From assembly GCA_009691525.1 (NCBI GenBank), contig SICG01000028.1, forward strand, positions 1 through 35,154: DNA of 35,154 nucleotides, given 5' to 3'. This DNA is from Candidatus Latescibacterota bacterium (GTDB lineage: Bacteria; Latescibacterota; UBA2968; UBA8231). Below the pieces are notes generated by a model that made no database searches, was not told the origin of the DNA, and saw nothing but the letters and a program-made list of their open reading frames with translations. The translations under genes were made by a program, and so were the position numbers. Below, piece by piece: positions 16,815-24,939 of this stretch. Within the stretch, counting starts at the first letter, position 1, and every line of letters starts with the position of its first letter.

Positions 16815-17630
16815 ATGTCCGCAGACCAGGTTCCCGCCATCGACGTACACGCCCATTATGGTCGATACGACCGCCAGGAGACCACCGCACTGGAGAATCA
16901 GTTCATGACCGGGGACCCGGCCGTGGTGGTGGCGCGGGCGCGACAGGCCCGCACGGCGCTGAGCGTCGTCTCGCCGCTCAAGGGGCTCTTCCCGCGCGGC
17001 CAGGCCGATGCCGTGGCCGGCAACGAGGAGGCCGCCGAGGTGGTGCCGCATTTCCCCGAGTTGCGCTACTGGGTCATCGTACATCCCCTGCAGCCCCGGA
17101 CCTACGACCAGGCCCGGCTGCTGCTGGCCACCCCGCAGTGTGCGGGCATCAAGATCCATCCCGAGGAACACCAGTATCCCATTGCTGAACACGGGACCGC
17201 GCTCTTCACCTTTGCCGCCGAACAGGAGGCTGTGGTTTTGGCCCACAGCGGCGATCCGCTGAGCGCCCCGGCGGCGTATCTGCCCTTTGCCGACGCTTTC
17301 CCGCGTGTCAGCGTGATTCTGGCCCACCTGGGCAATGGCGGGGCTGCCGGCGGCCGCCCGGACTTGCAGGTTCAGGCCATCCAGGCCAGTCGGCACGGCA
17401 ACGTGTACACCGACACCTCTAGCGCCCGCAGTCTGATGCCGGGCCTCATCGAGTGGGCGGTGGCCCAGGTGGGGGCTGAGAGGCTGCTCTACGGCACCGA
17501 CACGCCGCTTTACTTTGCCCCCTCTCAGCGGGCCCGCATCGACTGTGCCGAACTGAGCGACACCGAAAGACGGCTCATCCTGCGCGACAATGCCCTGCGC
17601 TTGCTGGGCCCCAAGATCGCCTCTGACTGA
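16815..17630 (+). CDS. Amidohydrolase-2 family metal-dependent hydrolase
   Basis: A 271-aa TIM-barrel hydrolase or decarboxylase of the amidohydrolase 2 family. Candidate metal and catalytic residues are H12 and H14 (IDVHAHYG), the strand motif GIKIHPEEH (K113, H115), H144 (LAHSGDP), H171 (ILAHLGNGG) and D229 (LLYGTDTP). The order matches the family. Substrates of such proteins include lactones, aromatic acids and amides; none can be chosen here. The ATG at 16815 is preceded by AAGGAG (16804-16809), which is better placed than the in-frame GTG at 16797. It lies 14 bp after the tiny ORF and 14 bp before the sialidase gene, so it is in the same operon. Confidence 0.87.
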   Translation: MSADQVPAIDVHAHYGRYDRQETTALENQFMTGDPAVVVARARQARTALSVVSPLKGLFPRGQADAVAGNEEAAEVVPHFPELRYWVIVHPLQPRTYDQARLLLATPQCAGIKIHPEEHQYPIAEHGTALFTFAAEQEAVVLAHSGDPLSAPAAYLPFADAFPRVSVILAHLGNGGAAGGRPDLQVQAIQASRHGNVYTDTSSARSLMPGLIEWAVAQVGAERLLYGTDTPLYFAPSQRARIDCAELSDTERRLILRDNALRLLGPKIASD

Positions 17631-17644
17631 AAAGGAGCTGGCCC

Positions 17645-18736
17645 GTGCGAAAACTCGAAGACATTGTCATCTACCAGGACGAACAGTTTTACGCCGCCTT
17701 TCCCTCGGTGGTGGCACGCCCGGACGGAGAGTTGCTGGTGGCCTTCAGGCGGGCCCCTGAGCGCCGCCGTTTCGGCGCCCCCGGCTGCACCCACGCCGAC
17801 CCCAACAGTTATCTAATGCTGGTGCGTTCGCGCGACCTTGGGCTGAGTTGGTCGGCCGAGCCGGAGCTGATTTACGCCCATCCTTTCGGCGGCTCGCAGG
17901 ACCCTTGCCTGCTAGATCTGGACGATGGGACCCTGCTGGTGGCCAGTTATGCCTGGATGCTCCTGCCGGAAGAAGGGGCGGCACAGGCCGAAGCCCATTC
18001 GCTGCACCAGGTTTTCGGCTGGAAGTTCACCTTCCTGGGCGGATATCTGATGAGATCCTACGACGCGGGGCACCACTGGGAAGGACCCATCCTGCCGCCC
18101 CAACTGGAGGAGCAGGCCACTTGTTATCCAGGCCTGCTAGTGCCGGCCATGAACCGGGGCGCCCTGCTGCAGGGCAGCGACGGGCTTGTCTATTGGGCTG
18201 TAGCCACCGCCCCACAGGGCAATCCCGCACAGACGGCCCTGGACCTTTTGGTCTCCTCCACCTGGGGGGAGACCTGGGAGCATCGGAGTCACATCGCCGC
18301 CGACGCGCAGGTGGTGTTCAACGAGACCTCGCTGATCGAGACCGCCGGGGGCGATTTGGTGGCCCTGGTGCGCACCGCCGGGTACCGGGACCATGGGGTA
18401 GTGGTGCGTTCGTCCGACCGGGGCCAGAGCTGGGAGCCGTGGCAGGACATGGGGGTCGTCGGCCATCCGTACCAGGCCCTGCGCCTGGCCGACGGATGTA
18501 TCCTGCTGGTCTACGGGTACCGCCACGAGCCGTACGGCGTCCGCGCCCGGGTACTCGACCCCGAGTGCCGGGACTTCTCTGGGCCGGAGTTGGCGCTGCG
18601 CACCGACGGTGGCAATGGCGATCTGGGTTACCCCTGGTCCTGCCAGCTGGCTGACGGCCGGGTGCTGGTGACCTATTACTTCAACTGCGGCGAGGGGACC
18701 CGCCATATTGCCGGCACCTTTCTGGAGGTGGACTGA
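17645..18736 (+). CDS. Sialidase-like beta-propeller (BNR/Asp-box) protein
   Basis: A 363-aa protein with repeated Asp boxes (S-x-D-x-G-x-x-W): SRDLGLSW (62-69), SYDAGHHW, a degenerate STWGETW and SSDRGQSW. These mark a six-bladed sialidase-type propeller. An N-terminal FPSVVARPDGELLVAFRRAP replaces the usual FRIP region. No signal peptide is visible, so it would act in the cytoplasm, unlike secreted sialidases. It could be a glycoside hydrolase acting on imported sugar acids or a non-catalytic propeller. GTG start with AAGGAG (17632-17637). It ends 3 bp before the Ldh gene, whose ribosome binding site (GGAGGTGG) lies within this gene. Confidence 0.82.
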   Translation: MRKLEDIVIYQDEQFYAAFPSVVARPDGELLVAFRRAPERRRFGAPGCTHADPNSYLMLVRSRDLGLSWSAEPELIYAHPFGGSQDPCLLDLDDGTLLVASYAWMLLPEEGAAQAEAHSLHQVFGWKFTFLGGYLMRSYDAGHHWEGPILPPQLEEQATCYPGLLVPAMNRGALLQGSDGLVYWAVATAPQGNPAQTALDLLVSSTWGETWEHRSHIAADAQVVFNETSLIETAGGDLVALVRTAGYRDHGVVVRSSDRGQSWEPWQDMGVVGHPYQALRLADGCILLVYGYRHEPYGVRARVLDPECRDFSGPELALRTDGGNGDLGYPWSCQLADGRVLVTYYFNCGEGTRHIAGTFLEVD

Positions 18737-18739
18737 ACG

Positions 18740-19741
18740 ATGAACCGGCCGCCGGAAAAATTTATCCTGGTCCGCGAGGAGCGTCTCTTGGCATTCGTGC
18801 AGGCCTGCTTCGAGCGGGCCGGGCTCGAAGCCGAGCACGCCGCCCTGATCAGCCGGCTGCTGGTCAACGCGGATTTGCGCGGGGTGCGCTCGCACGGTTC
18901 GCGCAACACCACCCACTACTGCCAGGCCTTTGTCCAGGGCCAGCTCAATGCCCGGCCCCAGGTGCGCCTGGTCCACGAGAACCCCACCACCACAGTGATC
19001 GACGGGGACGGCACCTTGGGGTACCTGCCGATGGTGCGCGCCGCCGAAGAAGCGGTGACCAGGGCCAAAAAATTTGGCCTGGGCATGGGGCTGGCCCGCG
19101 GTATCGGCCACTACGGCTCAGCCGGTCACTACGCCCGCATTTGTATGGAGCAAGGTTGTATTGGCTTTTCGGCGCAGGGGGTGCGCGGTGAGGGCAACGC
19201 CCAGGGGAGGGACCCCAAATCTTCTATAGCCTTCAGCGGCAACCCGCCCCTGTGTTTTGCCATCCCGGCCGGTGCGGAACCGGCCATGGTGCTGGACACC
19301 GGGGCCAATATGTTCGGCGCGTACCACAGTCCCGAGTTTGCCGACCTGCCCGAGCGCATACCTGCGGTCTTCTTCAAGAGCATTGGTTTTGTCGCCGTCT
19401 CCATGCTGGTGGGCGGGGCGTTGACCGGGTATACCTTGCCCAGGGGCGATGAGGTGGAGGCGCGCTGGAAGGCGGCGAGGATGGGGGGGATGGTGCTGGC
19501 CATCGACCTGGAGTCGGCGGTGGGCGCCGAGGTCTTTCGCGCCGAAGTGGACCGTTATGTCCGCGACATGCGCGAGACCCACGCGCCGCTGGCAGGCATG
19601 GACCGGGCCCTGTTGCCGGGGGCCATTGAGGAAGAGCGCCTGGAAAAATACCGCCGCGAGGGCATTCACTTCGGCGAACCCGAGCAGGAAGCGGTCCGGG
19701 CTGCGCACCAGCAGTTCGGCGTGCCCCTGCCCTGGGAGTGA
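18740..19741 (+). CDS. Ldh family (malate / L-lactate / ureidoglycolate-type) NAD(P)-dependent oxidoreductase
   Basis: A 333-aa member of the type 2 malate/L-lactate dehydrogenase family, unrelated to the classical Rossmann LDH. Recognisable parts are NADLRGVRSHGSRN (catalytic His52), the NAD-binding GIGHYGSAGHYARICMEQG, SGNPPLCFAIPAG and a C-terminal acidic cap. Family enzymes oxidise 2-hydroxy acids or related diols such as ureidoglycolate or 2,3-diketo-gulonate. The sequence does not decide which. The ATG lies 3 bp after the sialidase gene. The neighbouring aldo-keto reductase and amidohydrolase suggest stepwise oxidation of a sugar-derived acid, which is an inference from context. Confidence 0.87.
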   Translation: MNRPPEKFILVREERLLAFVQACFERAGLEAEHAALISRLLVNADLRGVRSHGSRNTTHYCQAFVQGQLNARPQVRLVHENPTTTVIDGDGTLGYLPMVRAAEEAVTRAKKFGLGMGLARGIGHYGSAGHYARICMEQGCIGFSAQGVRGEGNAQGRDPKSSIAFSGNPPLCFAIPAGAEPAMVLDTGANMFGAYHSPEFADLPERIPAVFFKSIGFVAVSMLVGGALTGYTLPRGDEVEARWKAARMGGMVLAIDLESAVGAEVFRAEVDRYVRDMRETHAPLAGMDRALLPGAIEEERLEKYRREGIHFGEPEQEAVRAAHQQFGVPLPWE

Positions 19742-19748
19742 GGGCGAG

Positions 19749-19826
19749 ATGAAAGACCTGCGTTATTTCCTGGACCGGTTGCGCGACCTGGAAGGCAAAT
19801 GCGTCATGGACTCCAGTCTCAACTGA
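19749..19826 (+). pseudogene. 25-codon ORF resembling the N-terminus of a UbiD-family decarboxylase
   Basis: The ORF reads MKDLRYFLDRLRDLEGKCV, then six more residues and TGA. A GAGG-containing site sits just upstream, and the Ldh gene ends 7 bp before. The pattern DLR-x-FL-x-x-L at the extreme N-terminus is how UbiD-family decarboxylases start, but the rest of the enzyme is absent. This is probably the stub left by a deletion between the Ldh gene and hpf. It could instead be a genuine short ORF. Confidence 0.35.
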
Positions 19827-19911
19827 TACCGGGAGCCGGTTGGCCAGACCTGAGGGGCAGATATCTTTAACCAGTAGAGCGTATCATCCAAGGAGAAAGG
19901 ACGATATCCAG

Positions 19912-20220
19912 ATGCAGCCTATCATCAGTGTGAGGAACCCAGCCCACGTTTCTGAGCGCACCAAGGAGCACATCGAGAAGGCCTGCGCCAAGCTGGGCCA
20001 CTTCTACGACCGCATCATCGATTGCGAGGTGGTGATCGAGAAGCAGAAACTGGAGACCTCGGTGGAGTTCAAGGTCAAGGTCAAGGTCCCCCAGCAGACC
20101 CTGGTGGCCTCTGCTGCCACAGAAGACGAGAACCTATTCAAGGCGGTGGACGAGGCGTACGAGCGGATCGAAGTGCAGCTGAAGAAATACCACGACAAAC
20201 AGGTGGAGCACCGCGTTTAG
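19912..20220 (+). CDS. hpf: Ribosome hibernation promoting factor, short form
   Basis: A 102-aa HPF/YfiA-family protein. It binds the 30S decoding region and inactivates ribosomes in slow growth. The family pattern is clear: an N-terminal strand-helix (PIISVRNPAHVSERTKEHIE), KLGHFYDRIIDCEVVIEKQ, a basic KVKVKVPQQTLVASA strand, and the DLFKAVDEAYERIEVQLKK-like helix (here ENLFKAVDEAYERIEVQLKK). It lacks the C-terminal dimerisation domain of long HPF. The ATG at 19912 has AAGGAGAAAGG (19890-19900) upstream. It is followed by a strong intrinsic terminator, so its transcript ends before pnt. No good promoter was found in the 85 bp upstream, so it may be read from the preceding operon. Confidence 0.92.
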   Translation: MQPIISVRNPAHVSERTKEHIEKACAKLGHFYDRIIDCEVVIEKQKLETSVEFKVKVKVPQQTLVASAATEDENLFKAVDEAYERIEVQLKKYHDKQVEHRV

Positions 20221-20252
20221 TACCGAGTGGTAGAGATTCCGGCACACTGTGG

Positions 20253-20289
20253 GCCGTCGCCCCCCAAGGGAAGGGGCGGCGGCTTTTTT
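20253..20289 (+). terminator. Intrinsic terminator after hpf
   Basis: An 11-bp stem pairs GCCGTCGCCCC (20253-20263) with GGGGCGGCGGC (20273-20283), with one G-U pair and a 9-base loop. Six T residues (20284-20289) follow directly. It separates hpf from the pnt promoter 10 bp downstream. Confidence 0.9.
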
Positions 20290-20298
20290 GCGGTGTTT

Positions 20299-20327
20299 TT
20301 GACCCCAAGTAGGAACTGCAGTATTAT
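20299..20327 (+). promoter_or_regulatory. Sigma70-type promoter of the pnt operon
   Basis: TTGACC (20299-20304), a 17-bp spacer and TATTAT (20322-20327) are 5/6 matches to both boxes. They lie right after the hpf terminator and 71 bp upstream of pntAA. The expected start site is near 20335. Confidence 0.75.
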
Positions 20328-20340
20328 AGATTGCATACCT

Positions 20341-20379
20341 CGGTGGGAGAACAAAGTCCCGTCACCGACCACCTTTTTT
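20341..20379 (+). promoter_or_regulatory. Terminator-like hairpin in the pntAA leader
   Basis: CGGTG (20341-20345) can pair with CACCG (20363-20367), with GGA/TCC stacked inside. Alternatively GGTGG (20342-20346) pairs with CCACC (20369-20373), which directly abuts TTTTTT (20374-20379). The two pairings exclude each other, and the U-tract ends 18 bases before the pntAA ATG. The stems are short, so any attenuation role is tentative. Confidence 0.3.
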
Positions 20380-20397
20380 CGAGAAGTTCAGGCACAG

Positions 20398-21561
20398 ATG
20401 ATCATCGGAATTCCCAAAGAGACCAGTCCGGGCGAGCGGCGGGTGGCCCTGATACCCGAGGGCGCTGCCGCCCTGCGCAACAAGGGTACGGAGGTGTTAG
20501 TGGAGGCCGGGGCCGGGGAAGGCAGCGGCCTGGCCGACGCCGAATATGAGAAGAAGGGCGCCAGCCTGGTGGCCGGGCGCGCCGACCTCTTCGCCCGGGC
20601 GGATATCATCATGCAGGTCCGCACCCCCGGGGCCAATACCGAGGCCGGGGCGGCAGACCTGAAAATGCTGCGCTCGGGCCAGGTGCTCATCGGCCTGGCT
20701 GAGCCGCTGATTGCGCTCGAATCGGCACAGGCGGTGGCCGCCGCCGGAGCGACCCTCTTCGCGCTGGAACTGATGCCGCGCATCACCCGCGCCCAGAGCA
20801 TGGACGTGCTCTCCTCGATGGCCAATATCGCCGGGTACAAGGGCGTGCTGCTGGCGGCCAACGAACTGCCCCGCATCTTTCCGATGATGATGACCGCTGC
20901 AGGCACCCTCAAGCCGGCCAAGGTTCTGGTGATCGGCGCCGGAGTGGCCGGCCTGCAAGCCATCGCCACCGCCCGGCGGCTGGGCGCAGTGGTGTTGGGC
21001 TACGATCTGCGTCCGGTGGTCAAGGAGCAGGTGGAGAGCCTGGGGGCCAAGTTCGTGGACCTGGGGCTGGAGACGGCCCAGGCCCAGGACGCGGGCGGCT
21101 ACGCCAAGGAGCAGAGCCAGGAGTTCTACCACCGGCAGCAGGAAGCCCTGGGCAGGGTGGTGGCAGCTCAGGACGTGGTCATCACCACCGCGCTGGTGCC
21201 GGGCAGAAAGGCGCCGGTGCTGGTCAGCGCCGAGATGGTGGCGCTGATGGCGCCCGGGTCCATCGTTGTCGACCTGGCCGCCGAACGGGGTGGTAACTGC
21301 GAACTCACCCAGCCGGGCGAGACGTTGGTGATCGGGGGGGTGAAGATCATGGGTCCGCTCAACCTGCTTTCCACCGTCCCCTATCACGCCAGCCAGCTGT
21401 ACTCCCACAACATCTCGACCTTCTTCTCCCATCTGATCAGGTCGGGGGAACTTTCCTTCGACCTCGAAGACGAGATCACCCGCCAGACCCTGGTGATCCG
21501 CGAGGGCCAGGTGGTCCACGAGCGGGTGCGGGAGCTCATGGCGCCGAAAGCTTCGGCTTAA
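20398..21561 (+). CDS. pntAA: NAD(P) transhydrogenase alpha subunit, NAD(H)-binding domain I
   Basis: A 387-aa soluble NAD(H)-binding subunit of the proton-translocating transhydrogenase. The enzyme uses the proton gradient to reduce NADP+ with NADH. Visible are the family N-terminus MIIGIPKETSPGERRVAL, FALELMPRITRAQSMDVLSS, the Rossmann loop VLVIGAGVAGLQAIATARRLG, GYDLRPVVKEQVESLGAKF, and the nucleotide-site segment PVLVSAEMVALMAPGSIVVD. The ATG at 20398 fits the family N-terminus; the upstream in-frame extension reads through the terminator and promoter and is not coding. The gene is split from the membrane part, giving the three-subunit layout known from Rhodospirillum rubrum. The ribosome binding site is weak. 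Confidence 0.95.
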   Translation: MIIGIPKETSPGERRVALIPEGAAALRNKGTEVLVEAGAGEGSGLADAEYEKKGASLVAGRADLFARADIIMQVRTPGANTEAGAADLKMLRSGQVLIGLAEPLIALESAQAVAAAGATLFALELMPRITRAQSMDVLSSMANIAGYKGVLLAANELPRIFPMMMTAAGTLKPAKVLVIGAGVAGLQAIATARRLGAVVLGYDLRPVVKEQVESLGAKFVDLGLETAQAQDAGGYAKEQSQEFYHRQQEALGRVVAAQDVVITTALVPGRKAPVLVSAEMVALMAPGSIVVDLAAERGGNCELTQPGETLVIGGVKIMGPLNLLSTVPYHASQLYSHNISTFFSHLIRSGELSFDLEDEITRQTLVIREGQVVHERVRELMAPKASA

Positions 21562-21578
21562 GTTCAGGAGATCGTCGA

Positions 21579-21995
21579 ATGATGCAACACGCGCGCTGCA
21601 AGGGACGCGTACTCTTGGCGACTTGCGTTTTGTGGGGCCTGGCAGCGGTCCAGGCCGCCGCCGAAACCCATCCGTCCAGTGGACACGGACTGCTTCCAGA
21701 TGATTATTGGCCGATGCTCTTTGTTTTTGTCCTGGCTACCTTTATTGGTATGGGGGTGGTCGCTCGGGTCTCGCGCTTGTTACACACGCCGCTGATGTCC
21801 CTCACCAACGCCATCTCGGCCATTGCGGTGGTCGGGTCCATCCTGGTCACTGGTTCCGACTACCCCGACGAGATCCGCATCATGGGTGCGGTGGCCCTCT
21901 TCGCCTCGACCACCAACATCGTCAGCGGTTTTCTGATCACCGACCGTATGCTCAAGATGTTTAAGCAGGCGCCGCGCGGGGAGGACAAGAAATGA
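21579..21995 (+). CDS. pntAB: NAD(P) transhydrogenase alpha-2 membrane subunit
   Basis: A 138-aa membrane subunit of the three-part transhydrogenase. After an N-terminal stretch resembling a cleavable signal (VLLATCVLWGLAAVQAAAE, about 11-29), three membrane helices follow. They start at about 43, 72 and 100, with the signature RVSRLLHTPLMSLTNAISAI shared with PntA domain II. The signal-like leader is longer than in many PntAB proteins, and the helix count should be checked against topology predictors. The ATG at 21579 has AGGAGAT 7 bases upstream; a second ATG follows at 21582. Its TGA overlaps the pntB ATG (ATGA), so the two are translationally coupled. Confidence 0.93.
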   Translation: MMQHARCKGRVLLATCVLWGLAAVQAAAETHPSSGHGLLPDDYWPMLFVFVLATFIGMGVVARVSRLLHTPLMSLTNAISAIAVVGSILVTGSDYPDEIRIMGAVALFASTTNIVSGFLITDRMLKMFKQAPRGEDKK

Positions 21996-23401
21996 TCCAC
22001 CATCTCGTCCAACTCGCCTACGTAGCGGCGTCGGTCCTGTTTATTTTTTCGCTCCATTGGATGAACGACCCCAAGACCGCCCGCAACGGCGTGATCTCCG
22101 GGGTCATCGCCATGTTGCTGGCCATCGTTGCCACCTGGATTCAGCCTGAGGTCGTCCATCACGGCTGGATCGCAATCGCCCTGGCTGCCGGGGTGGTGGT
22201 CGGGGTGCCGCTTTCGCGGGTGCCACTCACCGCCGTGCCCCAGCGGACGGCCATCTCCCACGCCTTTGGCGGCCTGGCTGCCGGCCTGGTGGGCACGGCC
22301 AAGTACTATTTGTGGGTCAGCGAAGGTCCTGAGCAACTCACCGCCTTTCGCATGGGCGCCATCGTTCTCGAAATCATTCTCGGGTACCTCACCTTCACCG
22401 GCAGTATCCTGGCCGCTGGCAAATTGCAGGGGGTGAGCTGGATTCCCCAGCGGCCGGTCACCTATCCGCTGCAGAACGTGTGCAACATCGCGCTGCTGGG
22501 GGCGGCGGTGGCCATGGGTGCCTACCTGGTCATGGAACCGACTGGCCCGATGGCCGGCATGTTCTTCCCCGCCATCATCGGCCTGGCCCTGCTCTTCGGC
22601 ATCCTGCTGATCATCCCCATCGGCGGGGCCGACATGCCCACGGTGATCTCCATCCTCAATTCCTACGCCGGGTTGTCGGCGGTGGCGATGGGTTTTGTGC
22701 TCGACAACAAGTTGCTGATCATCGCCGGGGCGCTCGACGGCTCCAGCGGTCTGATCCTGTCGGTCATCATGTGCCGGGCCATGAACCGCTCCTTCGCCAA
22801 TGTGCTCTTTGGTGCCTTTGGCCAAGTGCAGGTCGCTGCGGCCGGCAGCGATGACCGGGTCTACAAGTCCGAGACCGTCGAGGGGGCGGCCCAGGTGCTG
22901 GAGCAGGCCAGCCTGGTGGTTATCATCCCCGGGTACGGCATGGCCGTGGCCCAGGCCCAGCACCGGGTGCACGAGCTGTACGAGCAGCTCACCAAGCGGG
23001 GGATCACGGTGAAGTTCGCCATCCATCCGGTGGCCGGCCGTATGCCCGGGCACATGAACGTACTGCTGGCCGAGGCCGACGTGCCCTACAGCGACCTGGT
23101 GGAGATGGACGAGATCAACCCGGATATGCCCCAGTGCGACGTGGCTCTGGTCATCGGCGCCAACGACGTGGTCAATCCTGCAGCCCATTCGATGAAGGGC
23201 AGCCCCATCTACGGCATGCCCATCGTCGAGGCCGACAAGGCCAAGACGGTGTTCGCCATCAAGCGCAGCAAAAATCCGGGCTTCGCTGGCATAGACAACG
23301 ATCTGTATTTTCAAGACAACACCTTTATGCTCTTCGGCGACGCCAAGGCGGTGGTCGGCGACCTGGTCAAGCAGCTTTCGCGCGGCGGAGGTGGCCACTG
23401 A
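21992..23401 (+). CDS. pntB: NAD(P) transhydrogenase beta subunit
   Basis: A 469-aa subunit with about eight or nine membrane helices in residues 1-285 (domain II proton channel) and a C-terminal NADP(H)-binding domain III. Domain III motifs are standard: IIPGYGMAVAQAQH, FAIHPVAGRMPGHMNVLLAE, VIGANDVVNPAA, and FAIKRSKNPGFAGIDNDLYF. Length and motif order match the family (about 460-480 aa). The ATG overlaps the pntAB stop. A terminator lies 58 bp downstream, which closes the pntAA-pntAB-pntB operon. Confidence 0.96.
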   Translation: MIHHLVQLAYVAASVLFIFSLHWMNDPKTARNGVISGVIAMLLAIVATWIQPEVVHHGWIAIALAAGVVVGVPLSRVPLTAVPQRTAISHAFGGLAAGLVGTAKYYLWVSEGPEQLTAFRMGAIVLEIILGYLTFTGSILAAGKLQGVSWIPQRPVTYPLQNVCNIALLGAAVAMGAYLVMEPTGPMAGMFFPAIIGLALLFGILLIIPIGGADMPTVISILNSYAGLSAVAMGFVLDNKLLIIAGALDGSSGLILSVIMCRAMNRSFANVLFGAFGQVQVAAAGSDDRVYKSETVEGAAQVLEQASLVVIIPGYGMAVAQAQHRVHELYEQLTKRGITVKFAIHPVAGRMPGHMNVLLAEADVPYSDLVEMDEINPDMPQCDVALVIGANDVVNPAAHSMKGSPIYGMPIVEADKAKTVFAIKRSKNPGFAGIDNDLYFQDNTFMLFGDAKAVVGDLVKQLSRGGGGH

Positions 23402-23459
23402 GTTAGTGGCCTCGACCGGCGATTCTGTTTGTTTTTCGGGTCGACACTCGATTAGATTT

Positions 23460-23494
23460 AAGGGGAGCGTGTTATCAAGGCGCTCCCCTTTTTT
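23460..23494 (+). terminator. Intrinsic terminator after pntB
   Basis: A perfect 10-bp stem pairs AAGGGGAGCG (23460-23469) with CGCTCCCCTT (23481-23490), with an 11-base loop. The T-run continues to 23494. It ends the pnt operon 41 bp before glgC. Confidence 0.92.
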
Positions 23495-23534
23495 CTGGGC
23501 ACCGGGGTGCGAGCTGCTCCGAGAGAGGTCGGCC

Positions 23535-24909
23535 ATGTTGAGACACCGCCGCAGCAGCGCATTCCAGGACACGTTGGTCATGGTGATGGCAGGGGGGCGG
23601 GGGGAACGGCTCTACCCGCTGACCCGGGACCGCACCAAGGGGGCCGTGCCTTTTGGCGGCCAGTACCGGCTCATCGACTTCACCCTCTCCAACTGCGTCA
23701 ACTCGGACTTGTGCCGGATCTGCGTCCTGCCCCAGTACAAGTCGGCCTCCCTGGAGCGCCATTTGCGCCTGGGCTGGTCCTTCCTGCGGCCCGAACGGGG
23801 TGAGGGCATCGAGGTCTTGCCGCCCCAGCAGCGGGTGGACGAGCATTGGTACCGGGGCACGGCGGACGCAGTGTACCAGAACATCTACACCCTCCGCCAG
23901 CACGCCCCGGCTCATACCCTGATTCTCTCTTCGGACCACCTCTATCGCCTGGACTACCGCCTGCTGCTGGAGCACCACCTGCAGGCCGGCGCCGAACTGA
24001 CCATTGCCTGCATGAGCGCCGATCTGGGCGAGGCCCGGCGTTTCGGGGTGATCCAGGCCAGCCCAGACGGGCAGGTGATCGGCTTCGAAGAGAAGCCGGC
24101 CCAGCCCAAACCCATGCTCTGTTCCCCCGGGCGCGCTTTGGTGTCGATGGGCATCTACGTCTTCGACACCCAGGTGCTGATCGACCTGCTAGAAGAGGAC
24201 GCGGCCCAAACCCAATCCACCCGCGATTTTGGCCACGACATCATCCCCCGCATGGTGCGTGAGCGCCGGCGGGTGCAGGCCTGTGACATGGCCGCCGCCC
24301 AGGGTGAGAGGGGATTCTACTGGGCGGGATATCGGGTTGGTGGGCGCGTACTGGGAAGCCAGCATGGACCTGCTGGGCGAGCGCCCGGGTTTCTCCCTGT
24401 ACCAGCCCAACTGGCCGCTCTACACCTGGCAGCAGGCCCTGCCACCGGCCCGTCTCGTCCAGACCGGACAGAGCACCGAGGTGGCCGACTCGCTGGTATG
24501 CAACGGGGTGGTGATCGAGGGGGCCAGGGTACACCGGACCATTCTCTCACCCGGGGTGGAGATCGGCTACCGGGCCGAGGTTTATGATTCGGTGCTGATG
24601 GACGGGGTGAAGGTTGGGCCCGGGACGCGCCTCCACCGGGTGATCATCGACAAGGGGGTGGTGGTGCCTCCGGGGGCCGAACTGGGCATCAACCCCGAAG
24701 CAGACCGTCAGCGCTTCACCACCACCCCGGGCGGGGTGGTGGTCCTGGGCAAGGAGACGCGGCTGGACCGCGAGCAGGGAGATGCCGAGAACCCTCTTTC
24801 CGAGGAGGCCATCGAGGCGGCCGAGTCGCTATTGCTGCCCCGGCTCTACGGTCAGCCCTTTAGGCCTGGCATCGCGCGCGGCGGCGCCTCAGACAAGATT
24901 GCCTCCTGA
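23535..24909 (+). pseudogene. glgC: Glucose-1-phosphate adenylyltransferase with a one-base frameshift
   Basis: GlgC makes ADP-glucose for glycogen synthesis. The first frame encodes residues 1-263 with the nucleotide loop VMVMAGGRGERLYPLTRDR, GGQYRLIDFTLSNCVNS, GTADAVYQN, LSSDHLYRLDY (Mg/sugar site), FGVIQ and GFEEKPAQP. At YW (24318-24323) the frame must drop one G of GGG (24322-24324) to continue as RDIGLVGAYWEASMDL. The rest then gives the C-terminal left-handed beta-helix (EIGYRAEVYDSVLMDGV) and ends at 24909, about 457 aa in total. As it stands, translation leaves the family sequence after residue 263 and loses the allosteric/oligomerisation domain. The ATG at 23535 has GAGAGG upstream. 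One extra G in a G-run is a common assembly error, so inactivation is unproven. Confidence 0.9.
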
Positions 24910-24939
24910 CCAGCATCCGGCGCTGATCCAGCCCTTTGT

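Noticed and set aside
21860-23581. 573-codon minus-strand ORF across pntB
   Set aside because: It is antisense to a gene with clear PntB motifs, is His/Gly/Asp-rich and of low complexity, and matches nothing recognisable; it is a GC-rich shadow.
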